NCBI GenBank assembly: GCA_037444005.1
Contig: JBBING010000075.1
Span: 1 to 11,426, forward strand
From: DATLZC01 sp037444005
GTDB taxonomy: Bacteria; Chloroflexota; Dehalococcoidia; DSTF01; JACRBR01
Reading direction: 5' to 3'
Length of the DNA: 11,426 bases
Below, in pieces: positions 1 to 6,519 of this stretch. Position numbers and translations under genes: made by a program. Numbering within the stretch: position 1 is the first letter of the stretch; every line of letters starts with the position of its first letter. The notes under the pieces were generated by a model. The model did no database searches, was not told the DNA's origin, and saw only the letters and a list, made by a program, of their open reading frames with translations.

Positions 1-95
1 TGAAGGCGCTCAAACGGCGGGCCTACGGCTACCGGAACGACAGGACCTTTGCGCTTAGGATCCTGAACTGTTTCCACCATGATTGATGTAGAGCC
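1..95 (+). mobile_element. Right end of an ISL3-family insertion sequence (partial)
   Basis: The 3' end of an ISL3-type transposase reading frame is followed, nine bases after its stop codon, by AGAGCC at 90-95. ISL3-family elements typically begin GGCTCT and end AGAGCC, with the right inverted repeat lying at or over the transposase 3' end, so the element edge is probably base 95. The left end is outside the window, so the inverted repeat cannot be paired here. The family usually makes 8-bp target duplications; bases 96-103 (gggccgtc) would be the right copy. The insertion lies about 70 bp upstream of the PHP gene start and may affect its expression. Confidence 0.55.
3..86 (+). CDS. ISL3-family transposase, C-terminal fragment (5' end outside window)
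   Basis: An open frame enters at the left edge and encodes 27 residues ending at TGA 84-86. It contains KRRAYGYRN followed by TFALRILNCF. This matches the conserved C-terminal tail of DDE transposases of the ISL3/IS204/IS1001/IS1165 group, where a K-R-R-A-[FY]-G-[FY]-R-N block sits just after the last catalytic segment. The protein would act on the element's own ends by cut-and-paste transposition. The catalytic acidic residues are outside the window, so whether the copy is intact cannot be judged. The tail itself has no frameshift or premature stop. Confidence 0.75.
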   Translation, partial: KALKRRAYGYRNDRTFALRILNCFHHD

Positions 96-167
96 GGGCC
101 GTCGGGAACGTTGCGCCTGCGGCCGATACCCCTTAGGCTGAGGCCGCTGCCCGGAGGCGCATCGCCC

Positions 168-818
168 GTGCTCATCGACCTGCACACTCATACGCGCCCG
201 CTGTCCTGGGATTCCTACCTCACGCCGGACGAGCTGGTCGAGCGGACCAAAGCCGCCGGCCTCGATGGGCTGTGTCTGTCCGAGCACGACTACTTCTGGA
301 AGCCCGAAGACGTAATCGCGCTGGGCAAGCGGCACAACTTCCTCGTGCTCCCCGCCATCGAGATCAACACCGACGACGGACACATGCTGGTGTACGGCCT
401 CTCGAAGTACGTGTACGGCATGCACCGTTCGCACGAACTGGCGCGCCACGTGGAGCAGGCGGGAGGCGCGATGGTGGCGGCGCATCCGTACCGGAACCAG
501 ATGCCGTGGCAGACGGACGATCCGCAGCGCTATCACGAGGCGCTGGTGCGGGCGTCGCGCAACCCGGCGTACCAGCACTGTGTGGCCCTGGAGCGCATCA
601 ACGGGCGCGGTACGCAGAAGGAGAACGCCTTCTCGGCCGCGCTGTGCGACCTGATGGGGATGCCGGGCACCGCCGGCACCGACTCCCACGCGCGATCGGA
701 CATCGGGCGCTGCGCGACGTACTTCGAGCGCGACATCCGGACCATCGAGGACCTCATCGAAGAGCTGAAGGCGGGCCGATTCCGTCCGGTGGACCTCACC
801 GCAGCGTCCGTGAAGTAG
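168..818 (+). CDS. PHP-domain metal-dependent phosphoesterase/hydrolase
   Basis: This is a 216-residue single-domain protein of the polymerase-and-histidinol-phosphatase (PHP) superfamily. The metal-binding motifs are all visible: H6-x-H8 at the extreme N-terminus (DLHTHT), E39-H40-D41 (SEHD), E65 (AIEIN), H106 (AAHPYR) and D172-S-H174 (GTDSHA). This is the expected ligand set for a trinuclear Zn/Mn/Fe site hydrolysing phosphoesters, as in YciV/RnaAM-type or histidinol-phosphatase-type PHP proteins. The substrate cannot be told from sequence. I chose GTG 168 because GGAGG lies at 153-157 and the PHP motif should start within a few residues. A TTG at 111 would add 19 low-complexity Arg/Pro/Leu residues. 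The ISL3 end lies immediately upstream, and the gene appears to stand alone. It is probably cytosolic, with no signal peptide or membrane segment. Confidence 0.85.
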   Translation: MLIDLHTHTRPLSWDSYLTPDELVERTKAAGLDGLCLSEHDYFWKPEDVIALGKRHNFLVLPAIEINTDDGHMLVYGLSKYVYGMHRSHELARHVEQAGGAMVAAHPYRNQMPWQTDDPQRYHEALVRASRNPAYQHCVALERINGRGTQKENAFSAALCDLMGMPGTAGTDSHARSDIGRCATYFERDIRTIEDLIEELKAGRFRPVDLTAASVK

Positions 819-847
819 TGTAAGCCTCAGGGCCGGCCGATCTTCTC

Positions 848-876
848 TTGATCCATCACCGGGGCGGGCGTATTAT
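848..876 (+). promoter_or_regulatory. Sigma70-type promoter for the hydratase/dehydrogenase operon
   Basis: TTGATC at 848-853 (four of six matches to TTGACA) and TATTAT at 871-876 (five of six to TATAAT) are separated by exactly 17 bp. A transcript would start near 883, giving a leader of about 55 nt before the first start codon at 938. It lies in the only gap upstream of the four co-directional genes, so it probably drives all of them. I see no convincing operator palindrome next to it. Confidence 0.6.
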
Positions 877-937
877 CACGGTCGCCTGTGAACCCTCACG
901 CAAACGTTAAGGCGCCCGGAATCCAGGAGGTGCGCGG

Positions 938-1426
938 ATGACCCAGCAGGCGCCGTCGGTCGTCACCGACGAGATGCGCGCGCTCATCGGCAAGGAGGGC
1001 GAGCCCACCACCCTCGAGGTGGAGAAGACCGGCTGCCGGATGTTCGCCCGCGCCGTCGGGCACACCGACCTCATCTTCTACGACGAGGAGTACGCGAAGT
1101 CGAAGGGCTATCGCAGCATCGTCGCGCCGCCCGGCTTTTTCGGGACCCCCGTGTACCGTCCCGGGGGGGGCCGCGGCGACGCCGAGATGGGCGGGCGCGG
1201 CTTCTCCGTTCCTTACAAGCGGGTGTTGAACGGCGGCACGGAGTACGAGTACTTCGACACGGTCTGCGCGGGCGATGTCCTCGAGGCCCGCACCAAGATC
1301 ACGGGCTTCCAGGAGCGCGTCGGCAGCATCGGCCCGATGCTCATCACCACGCGAGAGACCACGTACACCCGGAAGAGCGACGGCAAGGTCGTCGGCAAGA
1401 TGTACGGCACCGTCATCCAGTACTGA
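938..1426 (+). CDS. MaoC N-terminal-like (HadA-type) hotdog-fold dehydratase subunit
   Basis: A 162-residue single hotdog-domain protein resembling the N-terminal (FAS1-like) MaoC dehydratase domain and mycobacterial HadA/HadC or ChsH-type subunits. Features in order are TTLEVEKTGCRMFARAVG (25-41), which matches the first strand and hot-dog helix; the YDEEYAKSKGY segment (48-58); VAPPGFF (62-68); and a conserved late GxVLEARTKI (112-121). The hydratase-2 signature (GD...H-x-D) is absent: the equivalent segment reads AVGHTDLIFYDEEYA. It is therefore probably the non-catalytic, substrate-binding partner of the next gene's product, as HadA is to HadB. ATG 938 is preceded by an AGGAGG. It is the first gene of a four-gene operon, and the next gene follows after 17 bp. 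Chain-length preference is unknown. Confidence 0.8.
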   Translation: MTQQAPSVVTDEMRALIGKEGEPTTLEVEKTGCRMFARAVGHTDLIFYDEEYAKSKGYRSIVAPPGFFGTPVYRPGGGRGDAEMGGRGFSVPYKRVLNGGTEYEYFDTVCAGDVLEARTKITGFQERVGSIGPMLITTRETTYTRKSDGKVVGKMYGTVIQY

Positions 1427-1443
1427 CGGGAGAGGAGAGCGCC

Positions 1444-1875
1444 ATGGCGACGCAGGTCTACTGGGAGGACGTCAAGGAAGGGGACGAGATCCCGCAGCTC
1501 AAGAAGAACTGCTCGACGCAGCAGCTCGTCCTCTGGGCTGCCGCCTCGGGCGACTTCTATCAGATCCACTACGACCAGGACTTCGCCCGCGCGACCGGGC
1601 TCAAAGGCATCATCGTGCACGGGGCCCTGAAGAACGCGTTCCTCGGGCAGCTCCTCCACGACTGGGTGGGCGAGCAGGGGCGCATCAAGCGCTTCGGTTG
1701 CAGCTACCGGGGAATGGACTACCCGAATCAGGACATCATTTGCCGGGGCGTCATCACCAGGAAGTACGTCGAAAACGGCGAGCACCTGGTCGACCTCGAC
1801 ATCTGGACGGAGAATCCGGAGGGACAGAAGACATCGCCCGGCACGGCGACGGTGGCGCTGCCGTCGCGAGGATAA
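1444..1875 (+). CDS. MaoC-family (R)-specific enoyl-CoA hydratase, catalytic subunit
   Basis: A 143-residue hotdog protein carrying the hydratase-2 signature: A-A-S-G-D37-F-Y-Q-I-H42-Y-D, followed by the GLKGIIVHG loop (52-60). D37 and H42 correspond to the catalytic Asp/His pair that adds water to trans-2-enoyl-CoA to give (3R)-hydroxyacyl-CoA, or removes it in the synthetic direction. The usual N-P before the His is replaced by Y-Q, a modest deviation. A GGAG-type ribosome site precedes ATG 1444, and the stop is 10 bp from the next gene. With the upstream HadA-like protein it most likely forms a HadAB-like heterodimer supplying (3R)-hydroxyacyl-CoA to the two downstream dehydrogenases. Cytosolic. 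The substrate class (fatty acyl, branched, steroid side chain) is undetermined. Confidence 0.85.
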   Translation: MATQVYWEDVKEGDEIPQLKKNCSTQQLVLWAAASGDFYQIHYDQDFARATGLKGIIVHGALKNAFLGQLLHDWVGEQGRIKRFGCSYRGMDYPNQDIICRGVITRKYVENGEHLVDLDIWTENPEGQKTSPGTATVALPSRG

Positions 1876-1885
1876 GGAGAGCGAT

Positions 1886-2881
1886 ATGCCCGGAGCGCTC
1901 GAAGGACGCGTCGCGGTCGTGACCGGAGCGGGCCGGGGCATCGGCCGCGGCATCGCGCTGCTCTTCGCCCGCGAAGGGGCGAAGGTCGTGGTCAACGACG
2001 CCGGGGTGAACGTGGACGGCACGGGGCACGACAACGGCCCGGCGGACCAGGTGGTGGAGGAGATCCGCGCCGCGGGTGGCGAGGCGGTCGCCAGCTACGA
2101 CTCCGTGGCCACGATGGAGGGCGGGGAAAACATCATTCGCAAGGCGGTGGACACCTGGGGCCGCATCGACATCCTGGTGAACAACGCGGGCATCCTGCGG
2201 GACCGGATGATCTTCAACATGACCGAGGAAGAGTGGGACGCGGTCATCGCGGTCCACCTGAAGGGCACGTTCGCGTGCACGAAGCCGGCGTCGGTGCTGA
2301 TGCGCCAGCAACGCTTCGGGCGGATCATCAACATGTCCTCGACCTCGGGCCTCATCGGCAACGCCGGGCAGGCCAACTACGGAGCGGCGAAGGCGGCCAT
2401 CGCAGGCTTCACGCGGGTGGTGGCGCGCGATCTGGGACGCTACGGCGTGACCTGCAACGCCATCGCGCCGGGCGCCGCCACGCGGCTCACGGCGACGGTC
2501 TCGGACCGCGCCCGCGAGCTGCGCCAGCGGGCGGGGATCCAGGGCCCGGGGGGCCAGCTTCCGCAGACGGCCGCGCCGCAGCTTCGCGACCCGGAGTACG
2601 TCGCCCCCATGGTCGCGTATCTGGCCAGCGACATGGCGTGGAACATCAACGGTTGGGTCTTCCACGTGTCCGGCGGCTCGGTGTCGCTCGCGTACCATCC
2701 GCTGCCGATGCGCACGATCTGGAAGCCGGGGATGTGGACCCTCGAGGAGCTGATCGAGGTGGTGCCGAATCAACTCATGGCCGGCATCCCGAATCCGGCG
2801 CCGCCCGCGCCCGACCTCGATATTCCGGGCCGGCCGGCCGCGCAGGCGGCCAACCAGCCGGCGACCGCTCCGGGCGCATAG
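1886..2881 (+). CDS. MFE-2-type SDR, (3R)-hydroxyacyl-CoA dehydrogenase, copy 1
   Basis: A 331-residue classical short-chain dehydrogenase/reductase. It has the cofactor motif TGAGRGIG (13-20), a VVNDxG segment (35-40) with an Asp suited to NAD(H), NNAG (99-102), and the catalytic S152, Y165 and K169. H124 in AVHLKG stands where most SDRs have Asn. The dehydrogenase unit of eukaryotic MFE-2 (HSD17B4) shares this His, together with NAGILRDR, GQANY-AAK and EYVAP. This places the protein in that branch, which oxidises (3R)-hydroxyacyl-CoA to 3-ketoacyl-CoA. Residues 265-318 form a C-terminal extension matching the MFE-2 inter-domain region, followed by a Pro/Ala-rich tail. It starts 10 bp after the hydratase gene with GGAG upstream. 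The next gene is a 69%-identical paralogue. Confidence 0.85.
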   Translation: MPGALEGRVAVVTGAGRGIGRGIALLFAREGAKVVVNDAGVNVDGTGHDNGPADQVVEEIRAAGGEAVASYDSVATMEGGENIIRKAVDTWGRIDILVNNAGILRDRMIFNMTEEEWDAVIAVHLKGTFACTKPASVLMRQQRFGRIINMSSTSGLIGNAGQANYGAAKAAIAGFTRVVARDLGRYGVTCNAIAPGAATRLTATVSDRARELRQRAGIQGPGGQLPQTAAPQLRDPEYVAPMVAYLASDMAWNINGWVFHVSGGSVSLAYHPLPMRTIWKPGMWTLEELIEVVPNQLMAGIPNPAPPAPDLDIPGRPAAQAANQPATAPGA

Positions 2882-2890
2882 GAGAACACG

Positions 2891-3865
2891 ATGGGCGGAC
2901 GACTCAAGGGACGCACAGCGGTGGTCACGGGAGCGGGCCGGGGCATCGGCCGGGAGATTGCGCTGGCGCTGGCCCGCGAGGGCGCCAACGTCGTGGTCAA
3001 CGACTACGGCGTCAATGTCGACGGGACGCAGCCCAGCGAAGGCCCCGCGAAGGAGGTGGCGGACGAGATCCGCGCCTTCGGCGGGAACGCCGTCCCCAAC
3101 TTCGACACCGTGGCGACGGTGGAGGGCGGCGAGCGGATGATCCGGCAGGCCCTCGACACGTTCGGCCGGCTGGACATCCTCGTCAATGTCGCCGGTATCC
3201 TGCGTGACCGCATGATCTTCAACATGACCGAGGAGGAATGGGACGCGGTCATCGCGGTCCACCTGAAGGGACACTACTGCACCACGAAGCCGGCCTCGGT
3301 CATCATGCGCCAGCAGCGGTACGGACGGATCATCAACTTTACGTCGATCTCGGGGCTCGGGGGATTGCCGGGCCAGGCGAACTACGGGGCCGCCAAGGCG
3401 GGCATCGCCGGGTTCACGCGGGTGGTGGCGCGCGACCTGGGACGCTACGGCGTGACGTGCAACGCCATCGCCCCGGGCGCCCAGACTCGAATGACGCAGA
3501 CCATCCCCCAGCAGGCGGCGCAACTCCGCGCCCGGGCGGGGGTGCAGACGCCCGTGGCCGAGACGCGCCCGTCGAGCGTGCCCGTGATGAACGACCCCGC
3601 CTATGTCGCGCCCATGACGGTGTTCCTGTGCCTCGACGAGGCGTGGAACATCAACGGGAAGATTTTCTACGTGTCGGGAGGCCGGATTTCGCTGGCGCAC
3701 GAAGAGACGCCGATGCGGACCATCATCAAGCAAGGGATGTGGACCATCGACGAGCTCGCGCTGCTCGTTCCCCGCGAGCTGATGCAGGGACTGCAGAATC
3801 CTGCGCCTCCTCCGCCGGACCTGGTTATCCCGGGACGGCCCGCGCAGCCCGTCGCGGCAGGATAG
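2891..3865 (+). CDS. MFE-2-type SDR, (3R)-hydroxyacyl-CoA dehydrogenase, copy 2
   Basis: A 324-residue paralogue of the preceding SDR. The two align without gaps over 320 residues, and I count 220 identities. TGAGRGIG (13-20), S152, Y165, K169 and the MFE-2-like H124 are all present. A notable difference is V100, which turns NNAG into NVAG (99-102) next to the nicotinamide site. Substrate-side segments also differ, such as 201-234 and 127-131 (HYCTT against TFACT), so the copies may accept different acyl-CoAs or form a heterodimer. The C-terminal block MRTIIK-QGMWTIDEL through IPGRP is conserved with copy 1. ATG 2891 has GGAG upstream, 9 bp after the previous stop. It is the last gene of the operon, and the repeat cluster begins 17 bp after its stop. 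Confidence 0.85.
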   Translation: MGGRLKGRTAVVTGAGRGIGREIALALAREGANVVVNDYGVNVDGTQPSEGPAKEVADEIRAFGGNAVPNFDTVATVEGGERMIRQALDTFGRLDILVNVAGILRDRMIFNMTEEEWDAVIAVHLKGHYCTTKPASVIMRQQRYGRIINFTSISGLGGLPGQANYGAAKAGIAGFTRVVARDLGRYGVTCNAIAPGAQTRMTQTIPQQAAQLRARAGVQTPVAETRPSSVPVMNDPAYVAPMTVFLCLDEAWNINGKIFYVSGGRISLAHEETPMRTIIKQGMWTIDELALLVPRELMQGLQNPAPPPPDLVIPGRPAQPVAAG

Positions 3866-3881
3866 CGCGGCGCGCACCCGC

Positions 3882-4084
3882 GTCATGCTGAGGGCCGGCC
3901 ATCGGCGGGGCCGAAGCATCTCGTGGTCCGCAGTGTGACGCTGCCCTGATACGACCGCCTGCGCGCGGGCGTATGGCGTCGGCTGGAGTGGGCGGCGTTC
4001 GGGTGGGCGAGGAGAGATGCTTCGCCCTCGCGTCGCTCGGGCTCAGCATGACGGGGCCCTCGCTTCGCTCGGGCTCAGCATGAC
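3882..4084. repeat. Inverted/tandem short repeat element (gtcatgctgag...cgaagcatctc units)
   Basis: A 41-bp unit at 3882-3922 begins gtcatgctgag and ends cgaagcatctc. The same unit recurs in inverted orientation at 4014-4052 (gagatgcttcg...ctcagcatgac) with both 11-bp ends perfectly matched and a different 17-19 bp core. A 32-bp stretch ending in the second unit (4024-4055) is repeated directly at 4056-4087 with two mismatches. The paired units enclose 91 bp with no ORF of note. The design resembles a REP/BIME-like or MITE-like intergenic element. I recall similar end sequences as common intergenic repeats in metagenome-derived genomes, but that is from memory. It could fold into a large stem or act as a transcription boundary between the operons on either side. 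Confidence 0.75.
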
Positions 4085-4136
4085 AGGAGCCCTCGACCCG
4101 CTCGCGCCGAATCGGGCCGGCGTGACATACTGCGGC

Positions 4137-4862
4137 GTGCCCGCGTCCCGACGCAGCGAATTCTGGTCCGGCGTCCGTGACGAGCTGCCCCTGCTCGTGG
4201 GCGTCGCTCCCTTCGGGATGGCCTACGGCGCCCTCGCCGTCGAGGCCGGCGTCTCCGCGGCCATGGCCCAAGCAATGTCGGCCATCGTCTTCGCCGGCGC
4301 GAGCCAGATCGTCGCCGTCGAGCTCATCGGCAGCGCGCCGGCCGTGGTGCTGGTCCTCACCGTCCTTCTGGTGAATCTGCGGCATCTCTTGTACGGCGCG
4401 TCGCTCTCTCCCCGCGTCGAAGCGCTCCCCCTGCGCTGGCGGTGGCTGCTCGCCTACCTCCTGACGGACGAGGCGTACGCGGTCACTATCGCTCGCTACG
4501 AGCGCGACGGCTCGCCGTACGGCCACTGGTACTTCCTGGGGGCGGGCGTCGCGCTGTGGGTGACGTGGCAAGTCACCACCGGCCTCGGGGTGTTCGCGGG
4601 CGCGGCCGTTCCCGAGAGCTGGTCGCTGGACTTCGCGCTGCCCCTCACGTTCCTGGCGATCCTCGTTCCCGCGCTTCGCAGCCGGCCTGCGGTCGCCGCG
4701 GCCGTCGTCGCCGCGCTGGTGGCGTCGCTGGGGGCGCGCTGGCCCTACGGCCTCGGGCTGCTCGGCGGCGCGCTGGCTGGCCTCGCCGCAGGGCTCGCCG
4801 GAGCGCGCGTCTTCGGGGAGCGAGAGCGCAGGCCGGCGCAGGTGGAGGCCGGCCAGCCGTGA
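4137..4862 (+). CDS. azlC: AzlC-family branched-chain amino-acid exporter, large subunit
   Basis: A 241-residue polytopic membrane protein matching AzlC (PF03591). After a short cytoplasmic start comes the conserved GVRDELPLLVGVAPFGMAYG, then SAIVFAGASQ, VNLRHLLYGASLSP and LLTDEAYAV, all typical of the family. About seven hydrophobic segments run to the C-terminus, which ends in a charged tail. With AzlD it exports branched-chain amino acids or analogues; azlCD was first described through 4-azaleucine resistance. I chose GTG 4137 because family members begin about 15 residues before the GVRDELP motif. The frame stays open back to 4017 (ATG 4080, GTG 4122 possible), but that part lies partly in the repeat and has no ribosome site. 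The stop overlaps the azlD start. No clear promoter is visible; CATACT at 4125-4130 is a weak -10 candidate for a leaderless start. Confidence 0.85.
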   Translation: MPASRRSEFWSGVRDELPLLVGVAPFGMAYGALAVEAGVSAAMAQAMSAIVFAGASQIVAVELIGSAPAVVLVLTVLLVNLRHLLYGASLSPRVEALPLRWRWLLAYLLTDEAYAVTIARYERDGSPYGHWYFLGAGVALWVTWQVTTGLGVFAGAAVPESWSLDFALPLTFLAILVPALRSRPAVAAAVVAALVASLGARWPYGLGLLGGALAGLAAGLAGARVFGERERRPAQVEAGQP

Positions 4863-5200
4863 CGCTGTGGATGGCCATCGCCGTCGCGGGGCTGGCCACG
4901 TTCGGCGTGCGGCTGCTCTCCCTGGCGTACCTCCCGCCCGACGCGCTGCCCCCGCTGGCGCGCGACGCCCTGCGCTTCGTGATGCCCGCCGTCTTGAGCG
5001 CCATCGTCGTGCCGGCAGTGCTGTTCCTGGGCGACGACAAGACGTTCACGCTCCCGCCGGACAACGCGCGCCTGGTCGCGGCGGCAGTGGCGGCCGGCGT
5101 GGCGTGGGTCGGGCAAGGCCGGCTCCCGGCGGGCCGCCAGGTCTGGCTCACCATCGCCGCGGGCATGGCGACCCTCTGGGCCCTGGAGTCGCTGACCTGA
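4859..5200 (+). CDS. azlD: AzlD-family branched-chain amino-acid exporter, small subunit
   Basis: A 113-residue membrane protein of the AzlD family (PF05437), with about four hydrophobic segments: 3-20, 38-57, 70-85 and 93-110. The conserved pattern of a residue-rich loop (LPPDALPPLARDALRFVMPAVLSAIVVP, described here by residues 25-52) is seen, including the L-P-P and the A-x-R-F-x-P-x-A-x-L-x-A motif. The start GTG overlaps the azlC stop by three bases (GTGA), which implies translational coupling and a fixed ratio of the two subunits. It functions only as the partner of AzlC in the inner membrane. The gene converges on a minus-strand zincin gene with only 5 bp between stops, and no strong terminator is visible between them. 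Confidence 0.85.
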   Translation: MTLWMAIAVAGLATFGVRLLSLAYLPPDALPPLARDALRFVMPAVLSAIVVPAVLFLGDDKTFTLPPDNARLVAAAVAAGVAWVGQGRLPAGRQVWLTIAAGMATLWALESLT

Positions 5201-5205
5201 GGGGC

Positions 5206-5580
5206 TCAGTAGGCGCCGATTTCGCGCAGGCGATCGTCGCTGATGCCGAAGTAATGCGCGATCTCGTGCCGCACGACGCGTCGCACGCGTGCCACGAGGT
5301 CGGCCTCGTCGCGGGCGAGGCGCTCGATGGGCTCGCGGAAGATGACGATGACGTCTGGTGTGACCATGTGGTAGCCGCGTCCTCTACGCGACAAGGGGAT
5401 GCCCCGGTAGAGGCCGAGCAGCGTGCAGTGTGGCCGCACGTTCACGGCGTCGAGATCGCGGTCGGAAGGCCGGTCCTCCACGATGATCTCGAGGTTGTGG
5501 AGGGCGCCGGCGAACGGCTCCGGCAGCTCTTCGAGCGCCTGCGCCACCAGTTCCTCGAACCGCTCGGGGGTGATCCTCAC
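5206..5580 (-). CDS. Small HExxH zincin-like metallopeptidase-family protein (PF06262-like)
   Basis: A 124-residue protein ending in RHEIAHYFGISDDRLRE, with the zinc-binding HExxH at 105-109 and the following G-I-S-D-D (112-116) supplying a probable third ligand. The length and the position of the motif near the C-terminus fit the single-domain minimal zincin family PF06262. The early segment MRITPERFEELVAQALEELP is also typical. Proteolytic activity has rarely been shown for the family, so peptidase is a prediction and no substrate can be named. GTG 5580 has a GGAG close upstream. The gene lies 73 bp downstream of the SDR gene on the same strand and is probably co-transcribed. No signal peptide is seen, so it is cytosolic. 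Confidence 0.8.
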   Translation of the reverse strand: MRITPERFEELVAQALEELPEPFAGALHNLEIIVEDRPSDRDLDAVNVRPHCTLLGLYRGIPLSRRGRGYHMVTPDVIVIFREPIERLARDEADLVARVRRVVRHEIAHYFGISDDRLREIGAY

Positions 5581-5653
5581 GACTCCAGTCTACCGCGCTC
5601 GAAATCGCGTGTTTGGCACGCCGTTGGCATCGCCTCTTTCGGGGAGCCGCTGA

Positions 5654-6403
5654 CTACATGTACATGCCGCCGTTGATGTTGAACTGCTGGCCGGTGATCC
5701 AGTCCCCCTCGGTCACGAGGAAGCGCACGAACGCGGCGACCTCCTCCGGCTGGCCGAACCGCCCCAGCGGGATCCGCGCGAGGAGCGCCTTCTTCGGCTC
5801 TTCGGGCACGCCCGCGAGCATGTCCGTCTCGACGAAGCCGGGGCACATGGCGTTGACGGTGATGTTGTACCGTGCGAGCTCGAGGGCGGCCGACTTCGTG
5901 AAGGCGATGAGGCCCGCTTTCGCGGCGGCGTAGTTGGCCTGCCCGATGTTCCCCATCTGACCGATGATGCTGGACATGTTGATGATGCGGCCGTAGTTCC
6001 GCTCGATCATGTGGGGGATGACGGCCGACGTGCAGTAAAAGGCGCTGTTGAGGTCCGTGTTGATGACCTCTTCCCACTCCTGATGACTCATGCGACGCAG
6101 TGTCCGGTCTCGGTTGACGCCTGCATTGTTGACGAGGATGTCGATCCGGCCGAACTCCTTGATGGTCTGGTCGACCATCATCTGGACGTCGTCGGGGTGG
6201 GCGACGCCGGCGCGGATGGCGATAGCTCGGCCCGGCCCCTTCTTGTTCAGTTCCTCCACCAGCTCCTTCGCCGGCCCTTCGCTCTGGAAGTAGTTCACAA
6301 CGACGTTGGCGCCGTACGCCGCCAGCTCCTTCGCCACGGCGCGCCCGATCCCCCGGGACGCGCCCGTCACGATGGCCACCTGATCGTCCAGTCGCTTCGT
6401 CAT
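5654..6403 (-). CDS. FabG/PhaB-type 3-oxoacyl reductase (SDR family)
   Basis: A 249-residue classical SDR. It has TGASRGIG (13-20), an NYFQSE segment after the second strand, NNAG (92-95), N117 in NTDLNSAF, S145, Y158 and K162 for catalysis, and the C-terminal FNINGGMYM that shapes the tetramer interface. The lack of an Asp after the second strand and the N-Y start of the loop fit NADPH preference. FabG reduces 3-oxoacyl-ACP in fatty-acid synthesis, while PhaB reduces acetoacetyl-CoA for polyhydroxyalkanoate. The NDL-type core and GGxYM end are common to both, and the context has neither fab nor pha genes, so I leave the symbol blank. ATG 6403 has AGGAGG about 12 nt upstream. The frame runs back to 6487, but that part lies in the promoter. 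Confidence 0.85.
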   Translation of the reverse strand: MTKRLDDQVAIVTGASRGIGRAVAKELAAYGANVVVNYFQSEGPAKELVEELNKKGPGRAIAIRAGVAHPDDVQMMVDQTIKEFGRIDILVNNAGVNRDRTLRRMSHQEWEEVINTDLNSAFYCTSAVIPHMIERNYGRIINMSSIIGQMGNIGQANYAAAKAGLIAFTKSAALELARYNITVNAMCPGFVETDMLAGVPEEPKKALLARIPLGRFGQPEEVAAFVRFLVTEGDWITGQQFNINGGMYM

Positions 6404-6458
6404 GCCGCTTGCTGTCCTCCTGTCGATGGTCCTCTCGCCGCAGGGGCGACGCTCGCCG

Positions 6459-6487
6459 ATTATGCGGGACGCGCGGCCGTCGGACAA
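6459..6487 (-). promoter_or_regulatory. Sigma70-type promoter for the SDR/zincin operon
   Basis: On the minus strand, TTGTCC (6487-6482) and CATAAT (6464-6459) are separated by exactly 17 bp, with four and five matches to consensus. The predicted start near 6452 gives a leader of about 49 nt containing the AGGAGG. The -35 box lies about 18 bp from the -10 box of the divergent DUF429 gene, so the two promoters share this short region. Confidence 0.55.
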
Positions 6488-6504
6488 GAACGGCGGACGG
6501 TTCG

Positions 6505-6513
6505 TGCTACCGT
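6505..6513 (+). promoter_or_regulatory. Extended -10 promoter for a leaderless DUF429 transcript
   Basis: TGC directly precedes TACCGT at 6508-6513, an extended -10 (TGn-TAnnnT). The ATG at 6520 follows after six bases, where transcription itself should begin, and there is no ribosome binding site. This is the arrangement of a leaderless mRNA. A weak CGGACA at 6481-6486 is too far away (21 bp) to be a good -35. Confidence 0.5.
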
Positions 6514-6519
6514 CTTGTC

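Noticed and set aside
111..167. TTG start for the PHP gene
   Set aside because: It adds 19 Arg/Pro/Leu-rich residues before the PHP motif and has no ribosome site, while GTG 168 has GGAGG at good spacing.
1275..1922. Plus-strand 215-codon frame across the two hotdog genes
   Set aside because: It is an out-of-frame Arg/Ala/Gly-rich shadow of two genes with clear family motifs.
1754..3919. 721-codon open frame on the minus strand
   Set aside because: It is antisense to the MaoC gene and both SDR genes, is very rich in Arg, His and Asp without any domain, and carries the SDR duplication in mirror form. Third-position GC bias in the sense genes explains it.
3882..4087. CRISPR array
   Set aside because: There are only two or three units, in mixed orientation, with unequal spacing and no cas genes.
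4017..4136. N-terminal extension of azlC to ATG 4017 or 4080
   Set aside because: The extension translates the intergenic repeat, has no ribosome site and is not found in AzlC proteins as I know them.
5197..5209. ctgag-ggg-ctcag palindrome between azlD and the zincin gene
   Set aside because: The 5-bp stem overlaps both stop codon regions and is too short to be a credible terminator.
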